NCBI GenBank assembly: GCA_015075305.1
Contig: JABTUS010000001.1
Span: forward strand, 186,001 to 250,000
Direction: 5' to 3'
Length of the DNA: 64,000 bases
From: Opitutaceae bacterium
Lineage (GTDB): Bacteria > Verrucomicrobiota > Verrucomicrobiia > Opitutales > Opitutaceae
Part shown: one piece after another, positions 36,885 through 46,054 of the stretch
Layout: each line of letters starts with the position of its first letter
Position numbering within the stretch: position 1 is the first letter of the stretch
Made by a program: the position numbers and the translations under genes
The notes under the pieces: generated by a model
Told to the model about the DNA's origin: nothing
The model's database searches: none
The model's input: the letters and a program-made list of their open reading frames with translations, nothing else

Positions 36885-37733
36885 TCACAATGATCTCAAG
36901 GATTTGACGAGCCGCTCCCAGGCTGCATTGCGCGCCGACTTGTTGGCGGCATATCGCTCAAGGGTCTGCAAGTCCGCATCGGATGCGGGTGCGGGTGCCT
37001 GGCCCGCCTTCATGAAACCATGCCCGGCGCCGGGATAAAAAACGGGGGAGTATGACTTGCCGAGCTGCTTCATCTGGCGGGTGGTGACCGACACAGTCGC
37101 ATTGATCCTCGCGTCGTTCTCGGCATAAAATGCAATCACCGGACATGCGATCCGCATCAGGTCCGCATCAAGCGTCGGACCGTCTCCATAGAAGACATAG
37201 GCCGCCTTCACCCCGGATGTGTTCGTGGCGAACCGGAAGCATTCGCTTCCGCCCCAGCAGAAACCCACAATGGCCACCCGGCCATTGCAGGAGGGCAGGC
37301 CGGCGGCGTATTTGACCGCAGCGGCCAGATCCGCGGTGATCTGGGCCGGAGGAATCGCCCGCATTGCCAGGGGTATTTCATCCGTGGCGAATTCCGCCGT
37401 CCCGCCCTGCTTCGGACCGGCGCCCCACAGGAGATCCGGCGCCACGGCGATGAATCCAGCAGCGGCAAAATCATCAACCATGCCACGGGCCCAGGGAGAC
37501 ATTCCCCAAATGTCATGGATCATCACGACCGCGGTCGCCTTTTCGCTCACCTCCGGATACCCCACGTAGCAGGCCAGCTCGCGTCCGTCACGACGCAGGG
37601 TCGTCCACTCCAGGTGGCGGGGTGACTGTTCAGTTTTTGCCTTCGCCCAGTCCTGTGCGGAGACGCACGAACCGACGAGGAATGCAAGGAGGACCGCCAG
37701 CGTCCGGGTGTAAATCAGCGGCAATGGATTCAT
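36885..37733 (-). CDS. Dienelactone hydrolase-family protein, probable lipoprotein
   Basis: 282 residues from the ATG at 37733. The N-terminus LAVLLAFLVGSCVSA has a lipobox-like VGSC (Cys at 23), so it is likely an exported lipoprotein. Dienelactone hydrolase triad: Cys 159 in GFCWGG, the Asp in AENDARINA and the His in GAGHGFM. Such enzymes hydrolyse lactones or esters; in this context an ester or lactone of the sugar is possible. The upstream sulfatase stop lies 32 bases from this start. Confidence 0.82.
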   Translation of the reverse strand: MNPLPLIYTRTLAVLLAFLVGSCVSAQDWAKAKTEQSPRHLEWTTLRRDGRELACYVGYPEVSEKATAVVMIHDIWGMSPWARGMVDDFAAAGFIAVAPDLLWGAGPKQGGTAEFATDEIPLAMRAIPPAQITADLAAAVKYAAGLPSCNGRVAIVGFCWGGSECFRFATNTSGVKAAYVFYGDGPTLDADLMRIACPVIAFYAENDARINATVSVTTRQMKQLGKSYSPVFYPGAGHGFMKAGQAPAPASDADLQTLERYAANKSARNAAWERLVKSLRSL

Positions 37734-37765
37734 GGAAGCGGATTTAACTGCTCCAAGTTCGAGGT

Positions 37766-39250
37766 TCAATCCCTCCGGCTGGCTCCAGTTTCCGACAAAA
37801 CCTGCGCAAGTTTCGCCTTCATGCGTTCGGCGAGTTTGGCATTGCCGATCAGGTTGCGCATTTCGTACGGATCCCGGTTCAAGTCGTAAAGTTCATCCGC
37901 CCCCTGGAGGTCGACGTAGTGAATGTACTTCCAGTCGTTTGTCCGGACCGCCTGGTAACCCATGTTGCGCACCCTCGGAAAAACCGTGTCGGTATAGTAT
38001 TCGATGAGAAAGGCATCCCGGAGTTCCGGACCGTCCGCCTTCAGCAGCGGAATGAGAGAGTGACCCTGGTATGATTTCGGCGCCAAGGCTCCGGCGATCT
38101 CAAGAAACGTGGGAGCCAGATCGAGGGTCAGCACCATCTGGTCGCGCTTTTCCCCAGCCTTGATGAGGGACGGAAGGCGCATGAGCAGCGGGATCCGTAT
38201 CGACTCCTCATAGGCGAGCCGCCGTTCCACGCTGAGACCATGCTCTCCATAAAAGTAGCCTTCATCGCCCGTTACCACGATTAGCGTGTTGTCGAGCTGA
38301 CCGGTTTCTTCGAGCGCCTTTAGGATCGCACCCGTGCTTTCATCAACCCCCCTGAGCATGCGCAGCCTGCCGAGAATGGCCTCATCGCTCGATCCCGTGG
38401 CGGCGCTCAATGGCGGAAGCCCGGGTATCTCCTGTCTGAGTGCGGGTTTTCCTTCGAGCGTATCATCAATGTTGGGTCTCCGTGGAATCGGAATGCCGGA
38501 ATAGAGATCCTTGTGACGTTCGGCCGGAATGAAATTGGATGCCTTCGGATCGGACAGTCTCCCGTCCGCCGCCTGCGCGGTTTCGGGATGCAATGCCTTG
38601 TGCGCAAAAAACAGCATGAACGGCTTTTCGTGCCGCCCCTTGATATAGTTCACCGCGCGGTCCGACAGCATGTCAGTCACATGGCCCTTTGTCTGAATGA
38701 ATCTGCCATCAACATACAGCTTTGCGTCATAGGACGTCCCCTGCCCCAGGAGGCAGTTCCAATAGTCAAAGCCAGGGCGAGGCGTGCTGTCATTGCCCAT
38801 GTGCCATTTGCCAAGAAAGGCTGTTTCGTACCCGGCCCGCTGCAGCTCCTGGGGAAAGGTCTTCAACTGGTGACTGGCCGCGCTGCGATCGGTGTTGTCG
38901 GTAATGCCGTGGGTGTGCGCGTAAAGACCCGTCAGGATGCTCGCACGACTGGGCGAGCAAAGGGGCGTCGTCGCGAACGCGCTGCGGAACATGGCGCCCT
39001 CGGATGCAATGCGATCTATCTGGGCTGTCTTGGAGACGGTGTTGCCCATGCAGGAAAGGTCGTCCCACCGAAGGTCGTCAATGAGGATGAAGACGATGTT
39101 GGGGTGCCTGGTGGCCGCCGCTTCCGCCGTCGCTCCCTGCAACAGGCTGAAAGCGGTGATCAGCAAGCAGGCGATGCGACTGATCCAGATGCCCGCCGCA
39201 GCACAAGGCTGCGATGTCGTGTGTCGAGTGGTTCCTTCGCGGTTGTGCAT
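37766..39250 (-). CDS. Exported sulfatase (type I, Cys formylglycine)
   Basis: 494 residues from the ATG at 39250 (an earlier ATG at 39313 would overlap the ceramidase-like gene by 20 bases). Signal peptide follows, with the hydrophobic ISRIACLLITAFSLLQGATAEA. Metal site HPNIVFILIDDLRWDD, and the modification motif CSPSR with Cys at residue 98 to be converted to formylglycine; then GKWHMGNDSTPRPGFDYW, and TGDEGYFYGEHGL. A C-type sulfatase needs a maturase (FGE or anSME). The SUMF1-domain protein at 46055 has both FGE-like cysteines. It removes sulfate from glycans or related esters. Confidence 0.9.
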   Translation of the reverse strand: MHNREGTTRHTTSQPCAAAGIWISRIACLLITAFSLLQGATAEAAATRHPNIVFILIDDLRWDDLSCMGNTVSKTAQIDRIASEGAMFRSAFATTPLCSPSRASILTGLYAHTHGITDNTDRSAASHQLKTFPQELQRAGYETAFLGKWHMGNDSTPRPGFDYWNCLLGQGTSYDAKLYVDGRFIQTKGHVTDMLSDRAVNYIKGRHEKPFMLFFAHKALHPETAQAADGRLSDPKASNFIPAERHKDLYSGIPIPRRPNIDDTLEGKPALRQEIPGLPPLSAATGSSDEAILGRLRMLRGVDESTGAILKALEETGQLDNTLIVVTGDEGYFYGEHGLSVERRLAYEESIRIPLLMRLPSLIKAGEKRDQMVLTLDLAPTFLEIAGALAPKSYQGHSLIPLLKADGPELRDAFLIEYYTDTVFPRVRNMGYQAVRTNDWKYIHYVDLQGADELYDLNRDPYEMRNLIGNAKLAERMKAKLAQVLSETGASRRD

Positions 39251-39293
39251 GGGGCTTAAGTCAGGGTTTGTTTGCAATCCTGGAGAAAAGAGG

Positions 39294-40769
39294 TCAGCGA
39301 AGCGTGGGTTCAATGGCGCGATTCGCGATCAGCTGACGGATCGCGGAGTCGGCGAGCGCCTCCCCATCGCCGGGCTCGTTGCGCGTGGTCGGTGGCGATG
39401 CTCCATAGGCACCCTCACTCATGGCCCGCCGGGTTGGAATGTACCCAATCGCTCCGTTCGCCAGCTCATTGAGAAACGTATACTTGTACGGGGAGTTCAT
39501 TTTCACCTGCAGCCCGAGTTCCACAAAAAGTTCCCCGGGAATCCCGACAAAAGCCACTTCGTCCCCGAGCGTGATGACCATCACCTCCGCTTGAAACGTA
39601 TAGTTGCCATCGATGAACGTCTCCATGACCTCTCCATCAAAAAAAGGTTTTCCCTGATGCTCCTTCACGAACTGGCGGCTCTTTGATTCCATCAGTTTCA
39701 AGCGCACGCTCTCCCGGGAAACCTTCAGGGGGGTGCTTGTGAGCGGCTCCATTCGCTGGTAGTTGCGAACCACTTCCGCTGCAAGCAGCGTCCCAATGCG
39801 CGCCGCTTCTCCATACCCCTTCACTCGATGAGGCTTTTTTGGATCCAGAAGATAGTAGTGGTTGATGTTTCCAGCCGCACCGATCGTGAATTGCGTCAGC
39901 ATTTCCGGCCCCTTTACGTCACTCAGGATTTTCGCGAGCTCGTAGGCGAAATCAGCGGAGTACTTCATCCCGCCCGTTGTATCGAGATGCATGGCGAAAT
40001 TCACCAGACTCGCCAGCGGCCGGCCGTCGGGCGCATCGAAATAAACGAGCGGTACCGAGGGATCAGTCGGCCCTGATTCACGCACCACGTCAACCAGTCC
40101 CTCGTCGTGGCCCTTGGCGGGATTCGCATAGACACGCCCATCCTTCATCAGGTAGCGCCGGTTGTGGGCAAGATCATCAACACGGCCGCAGGCGGCGTGG
40201 AGGCGCGCCGGCGTCAGACTTTTTTCCGCGATCCTGACACTTTCCGCAATCAGTCTCGGCAGCTCCGACAGGTAGCGATCGGCAATAGCCAGCTGTTCCC
40301 GCGTGGCCGTCTGTTGAAAAAAGCGGGGGCGCAGGTTCGGTCCCGTATGCGTGTGGGTCGAAGTGATCATCACGTTTTCCGGGGGAACACCGCAAATCTC
40401 CCCGACATGCTTTCTCGCGTCCTGGATCATCGCCAGAGGGAGACTCGTGAGATCGCACGCCACAATCGCCGCCTTTACGCCGTCATTCTCGAGGACGACA
40501 GCCTTCGCGTGAAGGGGATCATGCGTCCCTTCGGCGCCCGGTGCCGGATGCGGTGGCCGCTGGGGAACTTGAAAAGGCATTTTCTCCGGCGGGGTGATGT
40601 CAACGGCCGCGGTTCCCACCCGCAGCGTCCCGGCAAACGACAGCGGGGAAATCATCGCCGCTATGACGAGCCAGAGGGCAATGAATGCCCGGGGTGCCAG
40701 GAGTGCGTGGGACCGTTTCACCGGATGCCCCGTCTTGATAATCTCTTCCATGGACATGTTCCTTCTCAT
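39294..40769 (-). CDS. Neutral/alkaline ceramidase-like exported hydrolase (second copy)
   Basis: 491 residues with an N-terminal membrane/signal segment (about 24-46). VGTAAVDITPPEK, HDPLHAKAVVLENDGVKAAIVACDL and MITSTHTHTGPN are the family's metal-site signatures; TIGAAGNINHYY and FLNELANGAIGYIPTRRAMSEGAYG end the domain. It is a paralog of the gene at 31177 rather than a recent duplicate, since only the motifs agree. Lies between the SGNH/DUF1080 fusion and the sulfatase on the same strand. Confidence 0.85.
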   Translation of the reverse strand: MRRNMSMEEIIKTGHPVKRSHALLAPRAFIALWLVIAAMISPLSFAGTLRVGTAAVDITPPEKMPFQVPQRPPHPAPGAEGTHDPLHAKAVVLENDGVKAAIVACDLTSLPLAMIQDARKHVGEICGVPPENVMITSTHTHTGPNLRPRFFQQTATREQLAIADRYLSELPRLIAESVRIAEKSLTPARLHAACGRVDDLAHNRRYLMKDGRVYANPAKGHDEGLVDVVRESGPTDPSVPLVYFDAPDGRPLASLVNFAMHLDTTGGMKYSADFAYELAKILSDVKGPEMLTQFTIGAAGNINHYYLLDPKKPHRVKGYGEAARIGTLLAAEVVRNYQRMEPLTSTPLKVSRESVRLKLMESKSRQFVKEHQGKPFFDGEVMETFIDGNYTFQAEVMVITLGDEVAFVGIPGELFVELGLQVKMNSPYKYTFLNELANGAIGYIPTRRAMSEGAYGASPPTTRNEPGDGEALADSAIRQLIANRAIEPTLR

Positions 40770-42545
40770 TTATGGGAGCTCCTTGATGCGGACATTCCTG
40801 AACTTCACGGCGTTGCCAGCCTTCCAAGTCGTCAATCCCTCGACGTCCGGATGAACCTGCAGCGCTATGCCACCCGTGGGCGGGAGCCCACGCGCAGTCT
40901 TTTCCGAATGCGTAAAGTCGGTGACGAGGCGACCATTGAGCCAGACACGTATCCGGGCGGGATCACCTTCAATGCGGATCGTCAGGTCGTTCCAGGTGTC
41001 CGGGCGCACCAATCGCGCGCCTTCCGTGTCCCGGGAAACATGGGTGTGACCCAGAAATGGAATGAAAATGCGCCCGACATAGCCGCGCGGACGGTAGTCA
41101 AAAGTGACCTGCTGACTCAGGCCGGTCTGACCTACGCGAAGGAAAACTCCCGTGTCCATCGGGTAGGTAACCTGAACCTGGAGTTTAAGGATGTAGTTGG
41201 TGAAGGGCCGATCGAGCCAGAGCAGCCCGCCTTTGCCCGGAGGATCCTGCGTTCCGTACAAGACTCCATCCTCCATCCACCACTTGCCCGCCCGATGAAT
41301 CGGCGGCATGCCATCATGGCGCTTCCAGCCCGAAAGCGTTTTGCCATCGAACAACGGCACAAATCCATCATCTTGCGCGATTGGAGTGCCGGCGTCCGTC
41401 ATGGCTTCACGCAGCACCGGCTCGATGCCATCCGCCATGCGCATGAAGCCCAGATCCGTGGGATGCAACCCGTCCACCGTATCCTCGCCATCACCGCCAA
41501 GAAGGTAAGCCGAGGATACATAGTGAAGATGTTTATCCCCGCCCTTCCTCCATTCGTCATACAACCGCCGCACATGGGCGTTCTTCTCCTCGTCCGCGGT
41601 CCGGTACGAGGCACCCATCCTGGAATGGGGCCCATAGAGGTGCTCAAGCAGCACGATCGGGGTTGCCGGATGCCGGCTACGAAATGCTTTCAAGAAGGGA
41701 GCAACCCTCTCCTTCGCCTGTTCTGCGGTCAGATTCCCAAGGCTGTCAAACACAAGGACCGAGGGATCCAACTGCGCCACCAACGCCGCCATTTCCGGTT
41801 CGGATTTGCCGTTGCCGCTGAATCCAAGGTTGATCGTCGGCCAGTCGAGTCTCCGACCAAGAATGGCCTCGTAGGACATCCCCGGGCGCGAGGCACACCC
41901 CCCCTGGGTGATGGATGTGCCATAGAACACAATCGGCTTCCGGCCATCATAACGCGGGGGTGCGGACTCAAACCTCGCACCAGGAGGCAGCCCGATCTCG
42001 ACGGAGTCCACTCCATTGTACAAGGGAAGATAGAGCATGTACTCGCGCATCTCCCTGCTGAGACCGCTCACCAACACCTGCTCCTGGGATTTACCCGCGG
42101 CCCGCGGCCGCCCGATTCCGGCCCATTTCCAGCTTCCGGCGTCATTCACATACAGATCCAATCCGCTGACTCCCGTTGCCGGCATGTGGTACATGGCCGT
42201 CCTTTCCAACCGCAGTTTCCACCGCGCACGAATCGATTCCGCATCCGTTTTGAAGCGAAAACGAAGCCCGGCTGAATGTTCGGCAAGCTTCCACACTGGC
42301 TCCCGCACAACGCCTTCCGCGGACGCCGGCAGCCGGTCGAAGGGATGCTTCACCGCCTGCCAGCCCTGACCCTCAAGCCGGGCCTCCTTGATCATGTCAT
42401 GCCAGACCAGCGCATCCTCCGGGCTCTTTGGCTGACCACGCAATGGACCGATCGACCAGGGTGAAATCGCAATCGCGGCTACCGCCAGTCCAATCCGCCA
42501 TCTCCTGATCGGGCGCATGGCGCCAACAATATCCTTTGTAGTCAT
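40770..42545 (-). CDS. Exported SGNH hydrolase fused to DUF1080 domain
   Basis: 591 residues. The N-terminus carries a signal peptide (about 12-36; an in-frame ATG exists at 42518). Domain one (about 40-370) is an SGNH hydrolase: VFYGTSITQGGCAS with the catalytic Ser, NLGFSGNGKSEPE, and DGLHPTDLGFMRMAD with the Asp-His pair. Domain two (about 385-591) is DUF1080: FVPLFDGKTLSGWKRHDG, DTGVFLRVGQTG and AVKFRNVRIKELP. Combining an esterase with a carbohydrate-binding or 3-keto-glycoside-hydrolase-like sandwich suggests that it deacylates an ester-decorated saccharide. It follows the TonB receptor by 50 bases. Confidence 0.87.
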   Translation of the reverse strand: MTTKDIVGAMRPIRRWRIGLAVAAIAISPWSIGPLRGQPKSPEDALVWHDMIKEARLEGQGWQAVKHPFDRLPASAEGVVREPVWKLAEHSAGLRFRFKTDAESIRARWKLRLERTAMYHMPATGVSGLDLYVNDAGSWKWAGIGRPRAAGKSQEQVLVSGLSREMREYMLYLPLYNGVDSVEIGLPPGARFESAPPRYDGRKPIVFYGTSITQGGCASRPGMSYEAILGRRLDWPTINLGFSGNGKSEPEMAALVAQLDPSVLVFDSLGNLTAEQAKERVAPFLKAFRSRHPATPIVLLEHLYGPHSRMGASYRTADEEKNAHVRRLYDEWRKGGDKHLHYVSSAYLLGGDGEDTVDGLHPTDLGFMRMADGIEPVLREAMTDAGTPIAQDDGFVPLFDGKTLSGWKRHDGMPPIHRAGKWWMEDGVLYGTQDPPGKGGLLWLDRPFTNYILKLQVQVTYPMDTGVFLRVGQTGLSQQVTFDYRPRGYVGRIFIPFLGHTHVSRDTEGARLVRPDTWNDLTIRIEGDPARIRVWLNGRLVTDFTHSEKTARGLPPTGGIALQVHPDVEGLTTWKAGNAVKFRNVRIKELP

Positions 42546-42595
42546 TTATTATTATATCCGTGCGAGGCTGCCGGGCGGTGCCGGTATCCGGCGAA

Positions 42596-45500
42596 TCAGA
42601 AGGTTCCCCGGACACCCAGTTGATATTGGGCTCCAAACTGCTGGACCCTGAAGCGCTTTGCATAATCCGGCGTCTCGGCTCCGTACCGTTCAGCCGTCGG
42701 ATCGTTGTTGAATATGTTGCTTCCACCGGCAAATATTGAAATGTATTTTCTTAGTATCCACGATATGGTCACATCGACTGCGGTACGATCGCCCTCGTAT
42801 TCATACGCGTCTGTTCCCATCGCGGCAACCGCAGCGCCGCGCCGACCAGTTCGATAGTTCACCTTGGTGCTGAATGTGATGGGATCCAGCCGGATGGTGA
42901 CACCCGCATTGATCGTCCGGCCATTCAATCCCGAGATATCCGTAAAGTAGGAGGCATTCGCAAAAACATCGAAAGGTTTGCCCCATGTGCCGAAAACGGC
43001 CAGCGGCTGACGGGCGCTGAACTCATATCCCTTCACGCTGCCCTTCCCGAGATTGTACTGCGTGCTCAACTGGTAGCCCGCATACATGGGATCCAGGCCA
43101 AGCGCGATCAGATCCTCCTCGTTGACCACCTTGACCACCGTCTGGAAGAACCCGTCAATCTGCTTGTTGAAAACGCCGGCTGTAAACGCTCCACCGCTGT
43201 TGGTGTAGTACTCCAAGGTATAGTCATAATTGTCAGCCACCCACGGACGAAGCGCGGTATTGCGCACGGAAATCGTGCCGAGCACGCCATCCGCCCCTCC
43301 GCCTCCCTCCAGATCAAACTCATTGATCGTCATGTTCGGTATAATCGAGGTCACGTTGGGGCGTCCATACGTGCGCGCATAGGCGAACCGGGCCATGAAG
43401 TTCTCGGTTATATTGTACGCCATGTTCGCACTCGGGTAGTAGCCGTCATAGGTGCGTTTCCTTTTCGAGCCTCGCTCGAACAGCGTGACATCAAGCTGCT
43501 GCAATGATCCCGCGGCACCCGCCTCGGGTTTGCGGATGCGGGCTCCCTTGCTGTCATGGGCAAACGAGCCGTCGGCATCACGCACCCACACTCCATTCGG
43601 GTCCGTGAGCAGCCCGGCACCCTCGCCGATCGTCTGCTCATAGCGAACGCCAGCGAGAACACGCAGGCGATTGCGGATAAAGCGGCCGTCAACCAGGAAG
43701 TAGCCCGCATTCACAGTCTCCTCGAAGAGCTCGGAGTTGGTCCGGCGAAACGTCTCGCCGGAAACCTGTTGGGCAAGCGTCTGGCTGAAAAGAGTGGGAT
43801 TCGCCTGCCATGCGGCATAGGCGCTGACCGGTGAGAACCATGGGAGATCCGTGATGCCGGCAAATCCAAAGTCGCGATTCGTGCGCCCCGCACGACTCAT
43901 GTCAGAAAGGTAGTCGCTCGAATGATCCCAAGTGGACGCATTGCCGTCCGGCCCATTGTAGGTATACGCCTCGCTCTTGCGACGCGTATCGAACTTTTGA
44001 TACCTTTGCGCACCACCAATCTCCACTGCAAGGGGGAATGGCAGGCTATGGATGCGGCGGCGAACGCTTGCATCCACGGTATATACCTCGTTCGTGATCA
44101 ATCTTGGCACTGAGGTGGCGGCGGTAAGCCGGTAGTTCTTGGCGTCAGTGATGTCGACGGACTTGCCCGCTGCATCCGTGAAGCGAATGGAGCCCGGAGC
44201 GTTCTGACTAATATCCAGGAAATCGACTGTATAGAGAGATCCAACGAATCCGGGTAGTCCGATGAGCTGATTGGTGGTCGAATAGAATTGCCCCGCCTCC
44301 GTGTCATTCATGGCGGTCTTGGATTTTGACCAGCTGCCGCCTGCCTTGATCTGCCAGTCTCCATTGTCGAAGCGATACCGCAGATTGCCGAATTTGGTTG
44401 CGCCATCGATGACATAGTTTTGCCCGTCGAGCGTCATGGATCCACGCCCCGTCGCACCATGGGTGTGGTCCGCCCCCCAGCTGAGCGCCTGGCCACCGGC
44501 GGTGGGAACGGCGTTTGTTCCCGTGTTGGCCACCATCTGGCTCATTGAGTACCGGGTCAGATAATCACCATATTGAAGCGTCGCCGACAAAACCGAATTG
44601 GGCGTCACCCGCCAGTCAGCCTTGACGTTGATTGAATCACGGTACGTGTAGCGTGGAGCATCCTGCAGCGTAAACGACTGCATGAACGGATTGCTCACCG
44701 AGGCTGCTGTGTTTGCCAGGCTCGTGTTGAACACTTTGGCCGCCACATGCCGCTCGTCATAGCGATTCAGGCTGCTTGACGATACCGTTATCCCGAACCG
44801 GTCATTGACGGGCATGATGTAGGAGAACTCGACGCTTGGCAGGATTCGGTGAGCGAGCTTGTCCTGCGGGCTTTTCATCCGCTTGAGGCTGATGTTGTCC
44901 TTCGCGCCCGTGAAAAACATGCGGTAATTGAACTGTGGCGTCTTGCGTTCGAATGCACTCTTGCTGATGAGATTGATGATGCCGCCCATGGAATCCGCCG
45001 GATCGCTTGGCGTGGGCACCTTTGTCAGCTCAATCCTTGAGAGATTGTTCATCGACACCTGATAGAACTGGAAAACGCGGCTGGCCCCCCCGGTGTGGGC
45101 GTTGGCCATCTGCGCACCGTCCGTGGACACCTGGGTAAGATTGCTGGCAAGCCCGCGGACCGTCACCGAGGCGATCTGCGGATCCGCAAAGTCAGCCTGG
45201 ATGCTCGGCATGTATTTCAGGAATTCCCCGACATTGCCCTCAGAGATGTCGCCAAACGCATCCGCAGCCAGCACGCTCTTTATGTTGCCCGCAAAGCGCT
45301 GCTCGTTCACCGCCAGTGCATCCGCCGTCATTTCCGACTCCGCCGTCACCTTGAAGGCATCCAGCTTCACCACGCCCCGGTCATCCGGCCCCCGTGCAAT
45401 GCTTGAAAGAAAGACCTCCTGGTTGACAATCGCCCCCGGCTTCACGCTCAGCCTGACCTTCTCGGTCGGAAGTCCCGTGTAAAAGACCTGCAGGTCAACC

Positions 45501-45766
45501 GGTCCGGCTGGCAGGTCGTTCAACCAGAAGATTCCCGTCTCATCCGTGAACGCCTGTCTGTTGGACCCAATGACTGAAACCCGCGCATTGACCAGAAACT
45601 GACCGGTGTCGGAGTTTTGAACACGCCCGGTGACTGTTCCAGTCGACTCGCCGGCGAACACCCCCGCGGATTGCGCCGCAGCCTTGCCGGGAGGAATGAG
45701 GAGCGGGAGACAGACCGCCAGAACGAGGCTGATCGTCCGCGAGATCACGTGGATTTGTCGATTCAT
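42596..45766 (-). CDS. TonB-dependent receptor with carboxypeptidase-regulatory N-domain
   Basis: 1056 residues from the ATG at 45766 (the longer frame adds 50 residues with no signal peptide). The signal peptide ends near GKAAAQ. A CarboxypepD_reg-like domain follows (VTGRVQNSDTGQFLVNARVSVIGSN to GLPTEK), then the plug with FLKYMPSIQADFADPQIASVTVRGLASNLTQVSTDGAQ, and the 22-strand barrel, ending with ...QFGAQYQLGVRGTF, the aromatic C-terminus of outer-membrane proteins. It takes up oligosaccharides using the TonB complex. At the head of the minus-strand run, it supplies substrate to the periplasmic enzymes that follow. A 12-bp palindrome lies upstream. Confidence 0.93.
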   Translation of the reverse strand: MNRQIHVISRTISLVLAVCLPLLIPPGKAAAQSAGVFAGESTGTVTGRVQNSDTGQFLVNARVSVIGSNRQAFTDETGIFWLNDLPAGPVDLQVFYTGLPTEKVRLSVKPGAIVNQEVFLSSIARGPDDRGVVKLDAFKVTAESEMTADALAVNEQRFAGNIKSVLAADAFGDISEGNVGEFLKYMPSIQADFADPQIASVTVRGLASNLTQVSTDGAQMANAHTGGASRVFQFYQVSMNNLSRIELTKVPTPSDPADSMGGIINLISKSAFERKTPQFNYRMFFTGAKDNISLKRMKSPQDKLAHRILPSVEFSYIMPVNDRFGITVSSSSLNRYDERHVAAKVFNTSLANTAASVSNPFMQSFTLQDAPRYTYRDSINVKADWRVTPNSVLSATLQYGDYLTRYSMSQMVANTGTNAVPTAGGQALSWGADHTHGATGRGSMTLDGQNYVIDGATKFGNLRYRFDNGDWQIKAGGSWSKSKTAMNDTEAGQFYSTTNQLIGLPGFVGSLYTVDFLDISQNAPGSIRFTDAAGKSVDITDAKNYRLTAATSVPRLITNEVYTVDASVRRRIHSLPFPLAVEIGGAQRYQKFDTRRKSEAYTYNGPDGNASTWDHSSDYLSDMSRAGRTNRDFGFAGITDLPWFSPVSAYAAWQANPTLFSQTLAQQVSGETFRRTNSELFEETVNAGYFLVDGRFIRNRLRVLAGVRYEQTIGEGAGLLTDPNGVWVRDADGSFAHDSKGARIRKPEAGAAGSLQQLDVTLFERGSKRKRTYDGYYPSANMAYNITENFMARFAYARTYGRPNVTSIIPNMTINEFDLEGGGGADGVLGTISVRNTALRPWVADNYDYTLEYYTNSGGAFTAGVFNKQIDGFFQTVVKVVNEEDLIALGLDPMYAGYQLSTQYNLGKGSVKGYEFSARQPLAVFGTWGKPFDVFANASYFTDISGLNGRTINAGVTIRLDPITFSTKVNYRTGRRGAAVAAMGTDAYEYEGDRTAVDVTISWILRKYISIFAGGSNIFNNDPTAERYGAETPDYAKRFRVQQFGAQYQLGVRGTF

Positions 45767-45911
45767 GATTTTGTTTGAGTCAGGTTCGTTCACACCGGCT
45801 GCGGAACGGGAGGAGGGAACGTCGTTCGGAGCGCTCGTTCCGGCAGCCGGCAAAGGCGGGATTGGTTGGTAACGATTCGCGATCTGAACATAGTGAATAA
45901 TAGAGTCAAGC

Positions 45912-45923
45912 TCCAAGCTTGGA
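45912..45923. promoter_or_regulatory. 12-bp palindrome upstream of TonB receptor
   Basis: TCCAAGCTTGGA, perfectly symmetric, lies about 146 bases before the receptor start in the 288-base gene-free stretch 45767-46054. This is the probable promoter region of the run, so it could be an operator of the LacI-type kind. I see no other structure in the stretch. Confidence 0.4.
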
Positions 45924-46054
45924 AATCAGTGGAATTTTCCACGTCGTTCCCGGGAACGGTCTGCCGCACCGCCCTGCTCACCCCGAAGCCTGCCGCGCCC
46001 GGCGGGCCGGGGGCGGATGAAGGAGCCTTCCAGCCCTCCCCGGAAATCTCGCAT

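Noticed and set aside
40107-42275. Long plus-strand open frame (722 codons)
   Set aside because: It lies antisense to the ceramidase-like and SGNH-DUF1080 genes, both of which have clear motifs.
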